From: Myxococcales bacterium
GTDB lineage: Bacteria; Myxococcota_A; Polyangia; Polyangiales; Houyiibacteriaceae
Direction: 5' to 3'
Length of the DNA: 64,000 nucleotides
NCBI GenBank assembly: GCA_019637115.1
Contig: JAHBWH010000014.1
Location: 1 to 64,000 of the forward strand
Position numbers and translations under genes: made by a program
Part shown: piece by piece, positions 40,664 through 48,705 of the stretch
Position numbering within the stretch: the stretch's first letter is position 1
How the letters are laid out: every line of letters starts with the position of its first letter
Notes under the pieces: model-generated
The model's input: only the letters and a program-made list of their open reading frames with translations
Told to the model about the DNA's origin: nothing
Databases searched by the model: none

Positions 40664-41158
40664 GTGATACCCGAGCTGTCCACGGACCACGAGGTGATCG
40701 GCTCGTATCCGGAGCGGGGTTTCGAGATCGATCGCACCCGCTGGCCCCTGGTCGTCGTCCGGATCGGCCGCACCCTCACGCCCGCCGACCTCGAGCGCTA
40801 CTACGAGCGCGCCATCGAGGAGGCCGAGCGGCGCCAGTCCCGCTACGTCAACGTCGTCGACGCGCGCGCGCTGACCGCCCAATCCTTCAGCGGCGTCCTC
40901 CGCACCCTCGTCACGAGCTTCCTCCGCCGCTACCAGCGAAAGCACGGCGGCCGCCTCGCCGCCGAGGTCGTCGTGCACGACGGCTTCCTCGCCCGCGGTC
41001 GGTTCGCCGTGATCGCGCACGCCTACCGTCCCCCGTGGCCCTTCCGCCTCTTCCCCACCCTCGAGGAGGCCGAGCGCTTCGCCTTGCGCGTGTGGCGGCG
41101 GGAGCAGAGCGGGGTCCTGTCCGTCGACGTGGACGACCCGAAGCGCCGCGAGGGTTGA
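40664..41158 (+). CDS. Small protein of unknown function, STAS/SpoIIAA-like fold suspected
   Basis: The product is about 164 residues from the GTG at 40664. A TTG at 40628 is also in frame but its GGGG is too close to act as a ribosome site. It reads RTRWPLVVVRIGRTLTPADL, YYERAIEEAERRQSRYVNVVDARAL, FLRRYQRKHGGRLAAEVVVHDG, RFAVIAHAYRPPWPFRLFPTLEEAERFALRVWRRE. The alternating strands and helices resemble the STAS-like domain often annotated next to anti-sigma and chemotaxis-like genes, but I do not recognise a named family. The gene precedes a permease pair with a 122-bp gap and seems unrelated to it. Confidence 0.6.
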   Translation: MIPELSTDHEVIGSYPERGFEIDRTRWPLVVVRIGRTLTPADLERYYERAIEEAERRQSRYVNVVDARALTAQSFSGVLRTLVTSFLRRYQRKHGGRLAAEVVVHDGFLARGRFAVIAHAYRPPWPFRLFPTLEEAERFALRVWRREQSGVLSVDVDDPKRREG

Positions 41159-41280
41159 CGGCCACGTCCTCGCGCTCGAGCGCGCGTCGTCGCCAGCGCC
41201 CCAACGCCGCGCTCAGCCGCCCCTCGGGCCGGCGCTCGTCGCTTTCTGGCCCCGTCCGCGGGACCAAGTAGCGTCGACGC

Positions 41281-42225
41281 ATGCGCGGCGGCTCTACACG
41301 CGGCGGGCGCCTGGTCCGTCGCTCCCTTCGCGCCCTCCTCACGGCGGCGGGCGTCGTCCTGGCCGTCTTCCTCCTCGTGCGGCTGGTCCCGGGCGATCCG
41401 GTCGCCACCATCCTCGGTGATCACGCCTCCCCCGAGGAGCGCGCTGCCTTACGGGAGCGCCTCCACCTGGACGCGCCGTTGCCCGCGCAGCTCCGCGCCT
41501 TCTGGTCCGACGTCGCGAGCGGCACGCTCGGGCGCTCCTTCCGAGACGATCGGACGGTGTCCGCGCGCATCGCCGAGGTGCTGCCCGACACCGCCGCGCT
41601 CGCCCTCGCGTCTCTCCTCGTCGCGTGGACCCTCGCGATCCCGCTCGGGGTGCTCGCCGCGCGCTTTCGAGGGCGCTGGCCCGACCGGATCGCGAGCACG
41701 ACCGCGGTGCTCGGCCTCGCGATCCCGAACCTCTGGCTCGGTCCGCTCCTCATCCTGCTCTTCGGCGTCGCGCTCCGTTGGCTGCCGATCCCTGGCGACG
41801 ACGCCGTCGGCCTCGCGGGCCTCGTCCTGCCCGCGCTCACCCTCGGCACCGCGCTCGCGGCCGCGCTCACGCGCCAGACGCGGGCCGCGGTCGCCGAGTC
41901 GCTCTCGATGCCCTACGCCACCGCGGCGCGAGCGCGCGGCCTCTCCGAGCGCGTCGTGCTCTTCCGGCACGCGCTCCCCAACGCCGCGCTGCCGCTGCTC
42001 ACGGTCGCGAGCGCCCAGGTCGCGGCGCTCCTCTCGGGGGCGGTCGTCGTCGAGAAGATCTTCGAGCGCCCCGGCCTCGGCGCGCTCTTCCTCGACGCCT
42101 TCTTCGCGCGCGACATCCCGGTGGTGCAGGGCTGCGTGCTCGTCATCGCGCTCGTCACCGTCGCCGTCAACCTCGTGCTCGACGCGCTCTACGCCGCGCT
42201 CGACCCGCGGATCCGGCTCGCCTGA
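41281..42225 (+). CDS. Peptide/nickel-type ABC transporter permease (DppB/OppB family)
   Basis: The 314-residue product has about six membrane segments, beginning LLTAAGVVLAVFLLVRLVPGDP, and the binding-protein-dependent transport signature in the second half (EKIFERPGLGALFLDAF). LGRSFRDDRTVSARIAEVLP and TALALASLLVAWTLAIPLGVL match DppB/OppB-type permeases that move oligopeptides, dipeptides or nickel complexes inward. The ATG at 41281 is 122 bases after the preceding stop. Its stop codon TGA overlaps the ATG of the next gene, which encodes the partner permease. No ATPase or substrate-binding protein gene is nearby, so the remaining subunits must be encoded elsewhere. Confidence 0.93.
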   Translation: MRGGSTRGGRLVRRSLRALLTAAGVVLAVFLLVRLVPGDPVATILGDHASPEERAALRERLHLDAPLPAQLRAFWSDVASGTLGRSFRDDRTVSARIAEVLPDTAALALASLLVAWTLAIPLGVLAARFRGRWPDRIASTTAVLGLAIPNLWLGPLLILLFGVALRWLPIPGDDAVGLAGLVLPALTLGTALAAALTRQTRAAVAESLSMPYATAARARGLSERVVLFRHALPNAALPLLTVASAQVAALLSGAVVVEKIFERPGLGALFLDAFFARDIPVVQGCVLVIALVTVAVNLVLDALYAALDPRIRLA

Positions 42226-43013
42226 TGCGGCTCGGCCTCCCCCTCGTGATCCTCTTCACGCTGGCCGCGCTCGTCGGCCCGTGGATCGCGCCGCACGACC
42301 CGCAGGCCATCGCGTTGCGCGACGCCTACGCCCCGCCCTCGGCCGCGCACCCGCTCGGCACCGGCGACAACGGCGTCGATCTCGCGAGCGTGGTGCTTCA
42401 TGGCGCGCGGCTCGCGGGCGTCGTCGGGCTGCTCGTGGTCGGCTTCACCGTCACGGTCGGCACCGCCCTCGGCGCGCTCGCGGGCTACGTCGGCGGCAAG
42501 GTCGACGAGGCCTTCGGCGCGCTGGCCGATCTGCTGCAGGCCTTCCCCGGCCTCGTCCTCAACGTGGCGATCCTCGCGCTCGTCGACGCGCCGGGCGTGC
42601 GGCACGTGGTCATCGCCCTCTGCATCCCCGGCTGGGTCCTCTACGGCCGCATCGCGCGCGCCGAGGCGATGAAGCTGCGCGAGGCCGAGTATGTGCAGGC
42701 CGCGCGGGCGCTGGGCGCGAGCCACGCGCGCGTGCTGCTGCGACACGTGCTCCCGAACCTAATGGGGCCGATCGTGGTGCAGGCGACGACCGCCTTCGGC
42801 GGCGTGATCCTGGCCGAGTCCACGCTCTCCTTCCTCGGGCTCGGCCCGAGCGACGGGATCAGCTGGGGCGCCCTCCTCGACCAGGGCAGCGCGGTGCTCC
42901 TTCGTTTCCCCCACGTCGCGCTCGTCAGCGGCGCGGCGATCGCGCTGACGGTCCTGGGCTTCAACCTGGCGGGCGACGCGCTCCGCGACCGCTGGGATCC
43001 GCGGAGTCGGTGA
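42225..43013 (+). CDS. Peptide/nickel-type ABC transporter permease (DppC/OppC family)
   Basis: The 262-residue product starts at the ATG overlapping the previous stop (TGATG). It has an N-terminal hydrophobic segment, the phrase HPLGTGDNGVDLASVVLHGAR typical of DppC, and the C-terminal signature AEAMKLREAEYVQAARALGA with LNMG-like NLMGPIVVQATTAFGGVILAESTLSFLGLG. About five membrane spans can be counted. Together with the DppB-like protein it would form the membrane channel of an ABC importer. Its stop codon lies inside the first copy of a 34-bp tandem duplication (43001-43068). Confidence 0.93.
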   Translation: MRLGLPLVILFTLAALVGPWIAPHDPQAIALRDAYAPPSAAHPLGTGDNGVDLASVVLHGARLAGVVGLLVVGFTVTVGTALGALAGYVGGKVDEAFGALADLLQAFPGLVLNVAILALVDAPGVRHVVIALCIPGWVLYGRIARAEAMKLREAEYVQAARALGASHARVLLRHVLPNLMGPIVVQATTAFGGVILAESTLSFLGLGPSDGISWGALLDQGSAVLLRFPHVALVSGAAIALTVLGFNLAGDALRDRWDPRSR

Positions 43014-43068
43014 CGAGCTGACGGAGGGGCCGCCGCGGAGTCGGTGACGAGCTGGCAGAGGGGCCGCC
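43001..43068. repeat. 34-bp tandem duplication spanning the stop codon of the DppC-like gene
   Basis: GCGGAGTCGGTGACGAGCTG plus a GGAGGGGCCGCC-type end occurs at 43001-43034 and, with a couple of changes, at 43035-43068. The first copy contains the last codons and the stop. The second copy lies downstream. A recent local duplication is the simplest explanation. Confidence 0.8.
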
Positions 43069-43128
43069 GCCGACTCGGCGTCGGCGACGTCGTTCCGCGG
43101 TCGATGGACGCTGCGCTGGGCGCGCTGC

Positions 43129-43266
43129 GCGTCGACGCCGCGACTCCGCTGGCCCGCGCGTCGCGATGGAGCCGAGCGATTCCAGGTGGAGCGGCGTGCG
43201 TCGACGCCGCGACTGCGCGGGCTCGCGCGCCGCGAGGAACCGAGCGACTCCAGAAGGAGGCCACGC
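43129..43266. repeat. 69-bp imperfect direct repeat in the permease-SDR spacer
   Basis: GCGTCGACGCCGCGACT begins at 43129 and again at 43198. Each is followed by CGCTGGCCCGCGCGTCGCGA-like and CCGAGCGA(T/C)TCCAG sequence, so the unit is about 69 bp with several changes. No frame in the spacer (43014-43342) looks coding. The spacer must contain the SDR promoter. Confidence 0.7.
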
Positions 43267-43342
43267 GTCCCGGACTCGGCAGACTGCGCTGGCCCAGCGC
43301 CGAGGTTGATCCGGGCGACGCCGACGTCGCATCCTCGCCCCG

Positions 43343-44203
43343 ATGCAAGACCTCGCGGGTAGCCGCGTCCTCGTCACGGGTGCCAACACGGGGATCGGGC
43401 GGGTGACGGCGCGAGAGCTCGCCGCGCGCGGTGCGCACGTGCTCCTCGCCACCCGCTCGCTCGAGCGCACGCGCGAAGCGCTCGACGAGATCGCTGCGCT
43501 CGGGCGCGGCTCGGCCGAGCACCTGCCCCTCGATCTGGGCGACCTCGCGTCGGTGCAGCGCGCGGTGCGTGCCCTGCGCGACCGGGACGAGCCGCTGCAC
43601 GTCCTCCTGAACAACGCCGGCCTCGTCGGGAGCCACGGGGTCACGGCGCAGGGCTTCGAGCTCGCGTTCGGGACGAACCACCTCGGGCATTTCTTGCTGA
43701 CGCGCGGCTTGCTCGACCTGCTCGCGCGGGGCGCCGCCGAGCGAGACGCTCCCTCGCGCGTCGTCAACGTGGCGAGCAAGGCGCACGTGAACGCCAAGCG
43801 CGTCGACTGGGAGGCGCTGCGACGGCCGACCGCCACGCGCACGGGCTGGCGCGAGTACGCGGTCAGCAAGCTCTGCAACATCTGGCACGTCTCCGAGCTC
43901 GCGCGTCGCGAGACGCCTCGACGGGTCCACGCCTACGCGCTGCACCCCGGGGTCATCGCGTCGGATCTATGGCGCCGCGTGCCGTGGCCGATCCGCGCGA
44001 TCGCGACCCGCGGCATGATCTCGAACGAGGAAGGCGCGCGCACCTCGATCTGGTGCGCGGCCGCGCCGGAGCTCTCCGGCGAGACGGGCCGCTACTACGA
44101 CGATCGCCGAGAGCGCACGCCGACGGCGCTCGCACGAGACGCGACGCTCGCGCGCGAGCTCTGGGAGCGCAGCGAAGCTTGGGTGGCGCCCTTCGCGGAC
44201 TGA
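43343..44203 (+). CDS. SDR-family NAD(P)-dependent oxidoreductase (retinol dehydrogenase-like)
   Basis: The 286-residue product has the classical SDR motifs: nucleotide-binding TGANTGIG (residues 12-19), NNAG, a catalytic Ser in RVVNVASKAH and the YxxxK motif YAVSK. FELAFGTNHLGHFLLT and LHPGVIASDLWR are typical of the retinol dehydrogenase/WW-domain oxidoreductase branch. The substrate is unknown and probably a small alcohol or ketone. There is no signal peptide. The gene follows a repeat-rich spacer and is followed by a structured repeat copy 48 bases after its stop. Confidence 0.92.
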   Translation: MQDLAGSRVLVTGANTGIGRVTARELAARGAHVLLATRSLERTREALDEIAALGRGSAEHLPLDLGDLASVQRAVRALRDRDEPLHVLLNNAGLVGSHGVTAQGFELAFGTNHLGHFLLTRGLLDLLARGAAERDAPSRVVNVASKAHVNAKRVDWEALRRPTATRTGWREYAVSKLCNIWHVSELARRETPRRVHAYALHPGVIASDLWRRVPWPIRAIATRGMISNEEGARTSIWCAAAPELSGETGRYYDDRRERTPTALARDATLARELWERSEAWVAPFAD

Positions 44204-44250
44204 GTACAGTTCCCCGAAAGTTCGGCAGATCCATTCCGTCCAGCGGCCTA

Positions 44251-44465
44251 GAAGTTCAGTCGATTTCGCAAGCCGCCCTACCGGACGGCGCGCAGCGAGC
44301 GGAGCGAGCGTAGGCTCGTGGGAGGGGGCCCCGCGGGGCTTCGTCGCACCGCGCTGTCGCGCGGTTGCGACTGTCTCGCGGAATCGTGCAGCTTCGCGGA
44401 GTACGTCCGCTTCGCCTCGCACGATTCCGTTCGAACCATGCCCCGTGGGGGAGGGGCTGGCGACC
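44251..44465 (+). repeat. Dispersed 3'-end structured repeat, copy B
   Basis: The inverse complement of this 215-bp block matches copy A (30973-31198) over nearly its whole length with few changes. It keeps the GGAATCGTGC/GCACGATTCC stem, the GCGGA...TCCGC inner loop, the GTCGCA-CCGCGC stem and the GCCCCGCGGGGC palindrome. It begins 48 bases after the SDR stop codon (44203), so its orientation relative to the upstream gene is the same as in copy A. Confidence 0.85.
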
Positions 44466-44866
44466 CTCATAGGAAGCTGACACCGAGCCATCGACCCGAC
44501 CGATGATGGCGAGTTGCCGCGCGGGCCCGCCGGTCTGCTTGATCGCCTTCCGGCGTTCCGCCCGCTCGCCTTCCGGGTCCGCTCCGCTCACCTCGCTCGG
44601 ACGGTCTGCGGACCGGTACCACGGAGGTGCGTGGCTCGCGGAGGTCCGTGGGTTGCACAACCGTGTGCCGACGCGGGTGTTCGACGTGCAGGACCTTGCA
44701 CAACGGGGCTCGCATTCGCGAGCGAAGTCGTTCGGCACGGATGCTGCTCCAACTCCGACGCGAGAAGACTCGGTGCTCGGCGACGGCTCGCCCCCTCGTG
44801 GGGTGCATCCGCGTTCGGAACCCATCCGTCTCGTCTCGTTCGGACTCGGTCGTGTCGGAGGCTCAT
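44466..44866. other. Spacer without a supported gene, upstream of the PA14 protein
   Basis: About 400 bases lie between repeat copy B and the ATG at 44867. Frames exist on both strands, but they are rich in Arg, Ser and Pro and resemble nothing known. The end of the spacer carries the ribosome site GGAGG at 44857-44861 for the PA14 gene. A short minus-strand stretch (RRKAIKQTGGPARQLAII) looks more protein-like than its surroundings and might be a remnant, but I cannot support a gene. Confidence 0.4.
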
Positions 44867-47800
44867 ATGAAGGTTGTCATCCCCATCACTATCGCCCTTT
44901 CGGTCAGCTGCGGCTGCGTGGCGTCGCTGGCCCCGGACGACCCCAACGCGGTCGACTTCGCCGACGACTCGCTCGAGCACGCCCGTGGACTCCTCGGGAC
45001 CTACTTCCGAACCAACGACCTCTCGGGCGACGAGCTCGTCCGAGTGGACTCGACGATCGACTTCGATTGGGGCCGGTCCTCTCCCGACCCGAGCATCCCG
45101 GTGGACGGCTTCTCGGTGCGCTGGCAGGGCTTCTTCGTCGCCGAAGAGACGGGCCCGCATCGGTTTGCCGTGCGGTCGGATGACGGCATGCGGCTGTGGG
45201 TGGGAGATGTGGATGGTGAGCCGCTGGTCGAGAACTGGCGGGACCAAGCGCCAGTGACCGTTCGGGAGAGCATCGAGTTGGTGGCGGGTGAGGTCTATCC
45301 GATCAAGCTCGAGTACTACGAGAATCGCGGCGGAGCGCTGGTGGAGCTGCGCTGCGCTCCGCCCAGCCTCCGCGCACGCTCCGAGGAGCCAATCGTTCCG
45401 GCCTCGCAGCTCCGGGTCCGGTACCCGACGGCCCAGCCGGGACTCGTCGGGAGCTACTATCCCACCATCGATCTCTCAGGGGAGCCACTCGTGCGCGTGG
45501 ACCCGACGATCGACTTCGACTGGGGTCGATCCTCGCCAGGCTCGAGCATCCCGGTGGATGGCTTCTCGGTGCGCTGGCAGGGTTTCTTCGTCGCCGAAGA
45601 GACGGGGCTCCACCGGTTCGCCGTGCGGTCGGACGATGGCATGCGGCTCTGGGTGGGCGATGTAGACGGGGCGCCACTACTCGCGAACTGGCGCAACCAG
45701 TCGGCGGTGACCGTCCGGGAGAGCATCGAGCTGGTGGCGGGCGAGGCCTATCCGATCAAGCTCGAATACTTCGAGAATCGCGGCACGGCGTTGGTGGAGC
45801 TGCGTTGCGCTCGACCGAGCCTCGGCGCAGCCGCGGAGCCGATCATCCCGACCTCGCAGCTGCGCACGACGCGCCCCACGGCGTCGCCGGTGGCGATCGA
45901 GAACGTCGCGCTCGGCAAACGCGCGAGCCAAGTGTCGGTCGACCACGGAGGAACCCCCGACCGCGCGGTGGATGACAACACGAGTGGGCGATACGCCGAC
46001 CGATCCGTGACGCATACGACGTACACGACCCGCCCGTGGTGGATGGTCGACCTCGATGGTAGCCATTGGGTCGAGCGCGTGACGTTGTTCAACCGAACGG
46101 ACTGCTGTGTCGACCGCCTCTCCGACTTCGACGTCGAGTTGCTGAACGCGGCCGACGAGGTGATCGCTGCGACACATCATCCAGGCACGGCCTTCGGGTC
46201 CACGGAATTCGCCTTCGGGGTCGATGACGTCCATGCCGTCCGCGTGCGACTGCGGGGCACGAACTACCTCTCGCTCGCCGAGGTACAGGTTTGGGGTGCG
46301 CCCAGCCGGAGTGTTCCGGAACCTGCCCCTCCCGCGGGTCCGCGGATCACGCTTCCGATCGAGGTGCTTGGTCCCGCCGGCACTCGCGAGACCGAACAAT
46401 TCCACATCGCTGACCCGAGCGGGATCACGCACCTATACCTTCGCTGCAACGGCTGCGGCTACCACGACACGAGGCTCGACGGGAACGCCTCCATGGTCAA
46501 AGCGACCGTGCGCATCAACGGTGGCCCCGCGATCTCGATCAAGCACTACACGGGTGGCGGCAGCCTCGTCGGTAACCGGAACATCCAAGTGATCGGCGGC
46601 GAGGCCGACTACGGCGGCATCGGCGGCGCGTTCCGAACCACGCGTCTCATGGTTCCGGTGACGGGGCTCGTCGCGGGCCTCAACACCATCACCTTCGAGC
46701 ATACGACGCCCGCACCGCCGAGCATCGGATACCGAATCATCGAGATGGATTTTCTTCGGCGAGGCTCACTCTCCGACAGAGTGCTCACGGACCGCGACGT
46801 CATTCACGACGATCCGGCGTCGTGGCGTCCCCCATCGAGCCGCGCAGCGGACATCGCTGCGGGCGCTGCGTTGTGGCATCAACGCGATCGGCTCTACGAC
46901 GTCGGACTCGACATGACCGACGGCGAGGGCAATGGGCGAGGCCCCATCAACGGACGAATGCGCGCGTCATGCGCGGACTGCCACGCTTCTGACGGACGGG
47001 ATCTGAAGTACTTCAACTACTCGAACCGCTCCATCATCGAAAGATCCCGATTTCACGAGCTAACCCGAGCGGAAGGCGAGAACATCGCATCGTATATTCG
47101 CAGCCTGGACATTCCGTTCGTCGCACAGGCTCGTCCGTGGAATCCGGCATACCAACCAGGCCCGGGAATGGACAGCCGCCCCGTTTACGAATGGGCCGCC
47201 GGCGCGGGCGTCGACGCCATCCTCGACCGCGACCGAGACCTGGCCCCCTACCTGTTGCCGCGCGGCAACTCCATGAACGAGGTGCGCGCCGTCGTAGATC
47301 GCTACGCAACGCTGAACCTCAGAGAACTTCCAATCAACATTCCGATGCCGGAGTGGAAAGAGTGGCTGCCCAGAATTCACCCCGATGACGCTTTCAACAC
47401 ATCGGCGACACCCATTCGATCGGATCACCGAGGCATCAATGTGAACATGCCATACTATACGAAGATACACAATGACGCCGTATCGAACCCGACGCCAGCC
47501 ACCCTAGGCGGGTTCTCGCGCGGCATCAAAGAATGGCTGCGTCGTGGCATGACCTGCTCGACATCAGGGCTCAATTCAGGAGAACCCATTCGGGGCCTAA
47601 ACGGCGGCGTCCTTAGCTCGCTCAGGCTGCCATCGCCGTCCGTGACGAACAGCAACTGTACCAGCATAAATCGCGCTTCATTGGCCAACCTCGAGCACGC
47701 CAAGCGCGGACTCCTATCGTGGGCTTCCGTCAAGATGTGGGAAGTAATTCACACCAACGGACTCGAAGAAGAATCAAGGAACGTAGGAAGACGAATCTGC

Positions 47801-48532
47801 ATCGGCAGCACCTGTGTCGACGGCAGCGAGCCTCGCGGTTGGGTAGCCGACGGCAGAAACGTCTTCGATCGCACGGCGCACTTTCTCGGCGTCATGCCGG
47901 GCCGTGCGTACGTCAGCCAGACAGAGATGGAGGGCGTCTTCGAGAGCAACTCGTGGTACCATCTAAACATGATTCTGAACCCAGGTTACCGGGTGAGCAT
48001 GCCTTCGCATTTTGCCTACACGTACAGCCACGTCGAATGGCTTCAGCGCCTCTCTGGAGTCGACCAAGGATACCGGTTCTGGGCAACCATGATCAAGCAG
48101 CGGCAGCTTCAGACCAATGGCCGATACGGTGTCGAGGCAGGTCTCGATCTGCGGACCGCTCAGCCCTACGTGTACTATGGCACCGCAAGGGGCAGAACGA
48201 ACACAGACACGCAATCCAGTGTTGGACAGCCTTTGTGGGGCAGGTTTGCACAGGCCATGATCGAGGACTTCGTTGCCGATGCCAATCGGGCAACACCCGA
48301 AGACTGGGCGAGCGCCACTCAAAACCGAGCGGTTCAGCCGAGAAACAGCACGGACTTCTCGACGTGCGGGAACCCGTGCACGTTCGACCTGGGACCGCTC
48401 CAGGGCAGAAATACCTATCGAGTGATTCCTCTGTTGCGTGAGATCGGGGTGTCCAACTCGGTCGTGAACAGCCTGATCGACTGGGGACAACGAACCTGGC
48501 CGAACGGCCCATGGAGCCGCCTGAGGATGTAG
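44867..48532 (+). CDS. Large lipoprotein with two PA14 domains, a discoidin domain and a haem-binding CxxCH motif
   Basis: The 1221-residue product starts MKVVIPITIALSVSCGC at ATG 44867, with GGAGG six bases before. Two PA14 domains (about residues 38-185 and 190-335) are near duplicates: FDWGRSS, SIPVDGFSVRWQGFFVAEET and HRFAVRSDDGMRLWVGDVDG recur with an offset of 151 codons. A discoidin (F5/8C) domain covers about residues 345-485 (WWMVDLDGSHWVERVTLFNR). After a beta-rich stretch, RASCADCHASDGRDL supplies CxxCH at residues 702-706, the only clear haem site. The final 450 residues are unfamiliar, rich in Asn, Ser and Trp, and richer in A/T than the front half. It probably binds polysaccharide or cell surfaces and carries a c-type haem. 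Confidence 0.88.
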   Translation: MKVVIPITIALSVSCGCVASLAPDDPNAVDFADDSLEHARGLLGTYFRTNDLSGDELVRVDSTIDFDWGRSSPDPSIPVDGFSVRWQGFFVAEETGPHRFAVRSDDGMRLWVGDVDGEPLVENWRDQAPVTVRESIELVAGEVYPIKLEYYENRGGALVELRCAPPSLRARSEEPIVPASQLRVRYPTAQPGLVGSYYPTIDLSGEPLVRVDPTIDFDWGRSSPGSSIPVDGFSVRWQGFFVAEETGLHRFAVRSDDGMRLWVGDVDGAPLLANWRNQSAVTVRESIELVAGEAYPIKLEYFENRGTALVELRCARPSLGAAAEPIIPTSQLRTTRPTASPVAIENVALGKRASQVSVDHGGTPDRAVDDNTSGRYADRSVTHTTYTTRPWWMVDLDGSHWVERVTLFNRTDCCVDRLSDFDVELLNAADEVIAATHHPGTAFGSTEFAFGVDDVHAVRVRLRGTNYLSLAEVQVWGAPSRSVPEPAPPAGPRITLPIEVLGPAGTRETEQFHIADPSGITHLYLRCNGCGYHDTRLDGNASMVKATVRINGGPAISIKHYTGGGSLVGNRNIQVIGGEADYGGIGGAFRTTRLMVPVTGLVAGLNTITFEHTTPAPPSIGYRIIEMDFLRRGSLSDRVLTDRDVIHDDPASWRPPSSRAADIAAGAALWHQRDRLYDVGLDMTDGEGNGRGPINGRMRASCADCHASDGRDLKYFNYSNRSIIERSRFHELTRAEGENIASYIRSLDIPFVAQARPWNPAYQPGPGMDSRPVYEWAAGAGVDAILDRDRDLAPYLLPRGNSMNEVRAVVDRYATLNLRELPINIPMPEWKEWLPRIHPDDAFNTSATPIRSDHRGINVNMPYYTKIHNDAVSNPTPATLGGFSRGIKEWLRRGMTCSTSGLNSGEPIRGLNGGVLSSLRLPSPSVTNSNCTSINRASLANLEHAKRGLLSWASVKMWEVIHTNGLEEESRNVGRRICIGSTCVDGSEPRGWVADGRNVFDRTAHFLGVMPGRAYVSQTEMEGVFESNSWYHLNMILNPGYRVSMPSHFAYTYSHVEWLQRLSGVDQGYRFWATMIKQRQLQTNGRYGVEAGLDLRTAQPYVYYGTARGRTNTDTQSSVGQPLWGRFAQAMIEDFVADANRATPEDWASATQNRAVQPRNSTDFSTCGNPCTFDLGPLQGRNTYRVIPLLREIGVSNSVVNSLIDWGQRTWPNGPWSRLRM

Positions 48533-48705
48533 GTCCTCACGCTGCTCGTACGAAGGAGCGCGGGCTGAAGCGCGGGGACGCGGGCCGGAGCGCGGCCAAG
48601 ATGCGGCGCGGCCGTGACCGAAGACGAAGCTGCCGCGGCTCGACGGCCTCGCCCGAGGACGGCTGGGGCTGGCGAGGCCGGCGGTCGCCGCGCTATGACC
48701 CTGGC
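48533..48705. other. Spacer between the PA14 protein and the barrel-like protein
   Basis: The 173-bp spacer is GC-rich. Several frames pass through it, including the upstream extension of the next gene, but none has domain support. I see no clear terminator behind the PA14 gene. The promoter of the sigma-factor cluster is expected here. Confidence 0.4.

Noticed and set aside
44466-44866. Possible gene remnant on the minus strand (RRKAIKQTGGPARQL)
   Set aside because: The protein-like stretch is short, has no recognisable family, and its frame continues into the structured repeat copy B.
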